In this document: piece by piece, positions 6,990 through 8,128 of the stretch
How the letters are laid out: each line of letters begins with the position of its first letter
Numbering within the stretch: the first letter of the stretch is position 1
Origin: an uncultured Rickettsiales bacterium
GTDB lineage: Bacteria > Pseudomonadota > Alphaproteobacteria > Rickettsiales > UBA998
Assembly (NCBI GenBank): GCA_937982385.1
Contig: CALJMC010000137.1
Coordinates: 1-8,128 of the forward strand
Length of the DNA: 8,128 nucleotides
Direction of reading: 5' to 3'
The notes under the pieces: model-generated
What the model was told of the DNA's origin: nothing
The model's database searches: none
Seen by the model: the letters and a program-made list of their open reading frames with translations, nothing else
Made by a program: the position numbers and the translations under genes

Positions 6990-7940
6990 ATGGGAAACGC
7001 AAGCATATTTGGAATTGATATTGAAGACCCTCGCATCGATCGGGGCGTTTATAATGGTATTCTGTTTCATTCAAACTGGTTAATGCAGTCTGCAAATAAA
7101 TCTAGATCTGCTGCAGATCAATATCTTTCTAGAGAAGGTATGAGCGATGAGGATTTTGCAAATTATTTGTTAAATGATGTTGATTTTGAAATGTATAGCG
7201 CCGGTGTTTCAAAGGGATATGGCATTGGCATGGGCTCAACTATATCTGGAATAAATCATTATGATGAGGAAAAAGTTCCTGAGGACTATAAAGATGAACT
7301 CGTCGCGCAAAGAAATGCGTTTAGAGAAAATGAGCTTACTCCTGAAAACCGAGAAGCGCTTGTTAGTCAATTAGGATTACGAGCTCAAGAGCAGTTTCAA
7401 CAAGAGCAGCCGATTGCACAGCAAATAAATGTGCCAGACGGCCTGTTGCCAGAAGGTGAGGGATGGGAGCGAACAGCGTTGCCAGAAGATGTCTATGCGA
7501 ACCTAAAAAAGCAGAGCAACGGCTTGGCAATATTTACTCGTCCAGCGGAAGGAGGTTTCGGTTATGAAGTGCAGACCGTGCTGATGATTAACCAAGATGA
7601 TGTGGATGCCTATCGCACTTTCAGCACAGAGCAGCTTGCCGCAGCGGCGAGCCTGTCAGATGAAGAAAAGCCTTATAGTATTGTTGTAGATGCAGAGAAC
7701 ATAAAGCATGATGCTGCCAATGCTGAGGGTGCAGGCTATATGATTACTATGTCTGGTGATGTGTTGGGAGCTGGAATAGCGCCAGAACTGCTGCACAAAG
7801 AGGTAGGTGAGCATTTCACACCATTGGTTGGCGAGGCTGGTGCATTTGAAGTAATGCTCAGGTCTACGGAGGTGGCACCTTCACAAGAGACGCTTCAAAC
7901 ACCTAATATGTCTAATGATATAGAACCACGCACGCGCTAG
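6990..7940 (+). CDS. Hypothetical acidic cytoplasmic protein, 316 residues
   Basis: I do not recognise this protein. It is complete, starting at ATG 6990 with a strong ribosome site (AGAGGGG, 6973-6979) 10 bases upstream and its own promoter box. It has no signal peptide, membrane segment or cysteine. It is very acidic: about 54 Asp/Glu against 23 Lys/Arg. Residues 1-75 look partly helical (SAADQYLSREGMSDEDFANY). A Gly-rich stretch follows (SKGYGIGMGSTISG, about 74-87), then a Glu/Gln-rich helical part (about 95-146). The second half looks like mixed strands and helices (YEVQTVLMINQDDVDAY, YSIVVDAENI, GYMITMSGDVLGAGIAPELL) with a polar, probably disordered tail after about 290. Arginine codons are AGA/AGG/CGA in 8 of 14 cases against 4 of 20 in lpxB, which hints at a different history. 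It is outside the lpx operon; function unknown. Confidence 0.8.
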   Translation: MGNASIFGIDIEDPRIDRGVYNGILFHSNWLMQSANKSRSAADQYLSREGMSDEDFANYLLNDVDFEMYSAGVSKGYGIGMGSTISGINHYDEEKVPEDYKDELVAQRNAFRENELTPENREALVSQLGLRAQEQFQQEQPIAQQINVPDGLLPEGEGWERTALPEDVYANLKKQSNGLAIFTRPAEGGFGYEVQTVLMINQDDVDAYRTFSTEQLAAAASLSDEEKPYSIVVDAENIKHDAANAEGAGYMITMSGDVLGAGIAPELLHKEVGEHFTPLVGEAGAFEVMLRSTEVAPSQETLQTPNMSNDIEPRTR

Positions 7941-7972
7941 AATCATTGTTAGCCAATAACTAGCTGATTTGA

Positions 7973-8006
7973 CCTTAACCGAATTGTCATAATTCTGTGA
8001 TATGAT
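7973..8006 (+). promoter_or_regulatory. Extended -10 promoter box, copy 2
   Basis: This is the second copy of the box at 6921-6954, with 28 of 34 identical positions. It ends in TGATATGAT (7998-8006), an extended -10 with one mismatch to TATAAT. TCATA (7987-7991) and TATGA (8001-8005) are complementary here, and the second arm is degenerate in copy 1 (TATAA), so an operator is possible but not shown. The predicted start near 8013 leaves a leader of about 16 bases that still includes the ribosome site. Confidence 0.6.
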
Positions 8007-8029
8007 GGTGGAAAGCAGGGGGTATAAAC

Positions 8030-8128
8030 ATGACAGAAAAGACACTGGAAGAAAAACAAGCTGAATTTAATTTAGAGGCACAAGAATTTTTGTCTGAAAA
8101 CTTTGAATTAGAGTTTTCTAGCCTTCAG
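8030..8128 (+). CDS. Hypothetical Glu-rich protein (3' partial)
   Basis: The first 33 codons of a gene run off the window in an open frame. ATG 8030 is preceded by AGGGGG (8017-8022) at 7 bases and by promoter box copy 2. The visible part, MTEKTLEEKQAEFNLEAQEF onward, has 9 Glu and 2 Lys and looks like an amphipathic helix, with no signal peptide. It does not resemble the start of the protein encoded at 6990, although both are acidic and share the promoter box. No function can be assigned. Confidence 0.7.
   Translation, partial: MTEKTLEEKQAEFNLEAQEFLSENFELEFSSLQ

Noticed and set aside
6864..7070. Minus-strand frame of 68 codons across the lpxB downstream gap
   Set aside because: It crosses the palindrome, the promoter box and the start of the 6990 gene. 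Its end (VIPTKVGIS) is the typical chance translation of a GTCATCCC-type repeat.
7941..7972. Terminator after the 6990 gene
   Set aside because: Only a four-pair GTTA/TAAC stem without a T-run is visible in this stretch.

Overview
The window looks like a chromosomal segment of an alphaproteobacterium with a Gram-negative outer membrane. The gene order bamA - skp - lpxD - fabZ - lpxA - lpxI - lpxB, all on the + strand, is the usual outer-membrane-biogenesis cluster. LpxI (instead of LpxH) as the UDP-diacylglucosamine hydrolase, inserted between lpxA and lpxB, is typical of Alphaproteobacteria. Base composition is moderate (mid-40s % GC by eye), which argues against GC-rich lineages such as Caulobacter. 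I cannot name a genus.

Region 1 (2-6828) is the conserved cluster. It opens with the 3' part of bamA, cut by the window edge and carrying POTRA3-5 and the whole beta-barrel. After a 99-base gap comes skp, a periplasmic chaperone with a signal peptide. Then lpxD, fabZ, lpxA, lpxI and lpxB follow with gaps of 23, 18, 15, -1 and 4 bases, so they are almost certainly co-transcribed. FabZ acts on 3-hydroxyacyl-ACP, the same pool used by LpxA and LpxD. LpxA, LpxD, LpxI and LpxB carry out four of the early lipid A steps (lpxC and lpxK are not in view). BamA and Skp serve assembly of outer-membrane proteins. Key active-site residues are visible in FabZ, LpxA, LpxD and LpxB, so these genes look intact.

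Region 2 (6829-6989) is a gene-free junction. It holds a nested palindromic repeat of about 75 bases beginning with GTCATCCC and ending with GGGATGAC, whose first hairpin followed by a T-run may also terminate the lpx transcript. After it comes a promoter-like box.

Region 3 (6990-8128) leaves the conserved cluster. A complete, very acidic, cysteine-free 316-residue protein of unknown function is followed by the first 33 codons of a second glutamate-rich protein that runs off the window. Each gene is preceded by nearly the same 34-base box (28 of 34 identical) ending in an extended -10 element, so the two unrelated-looking genes appear to be controlled alike. This pair is the least explained part of the window. 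I found no RNA genes, CRISPR array, transposase or recombination site.
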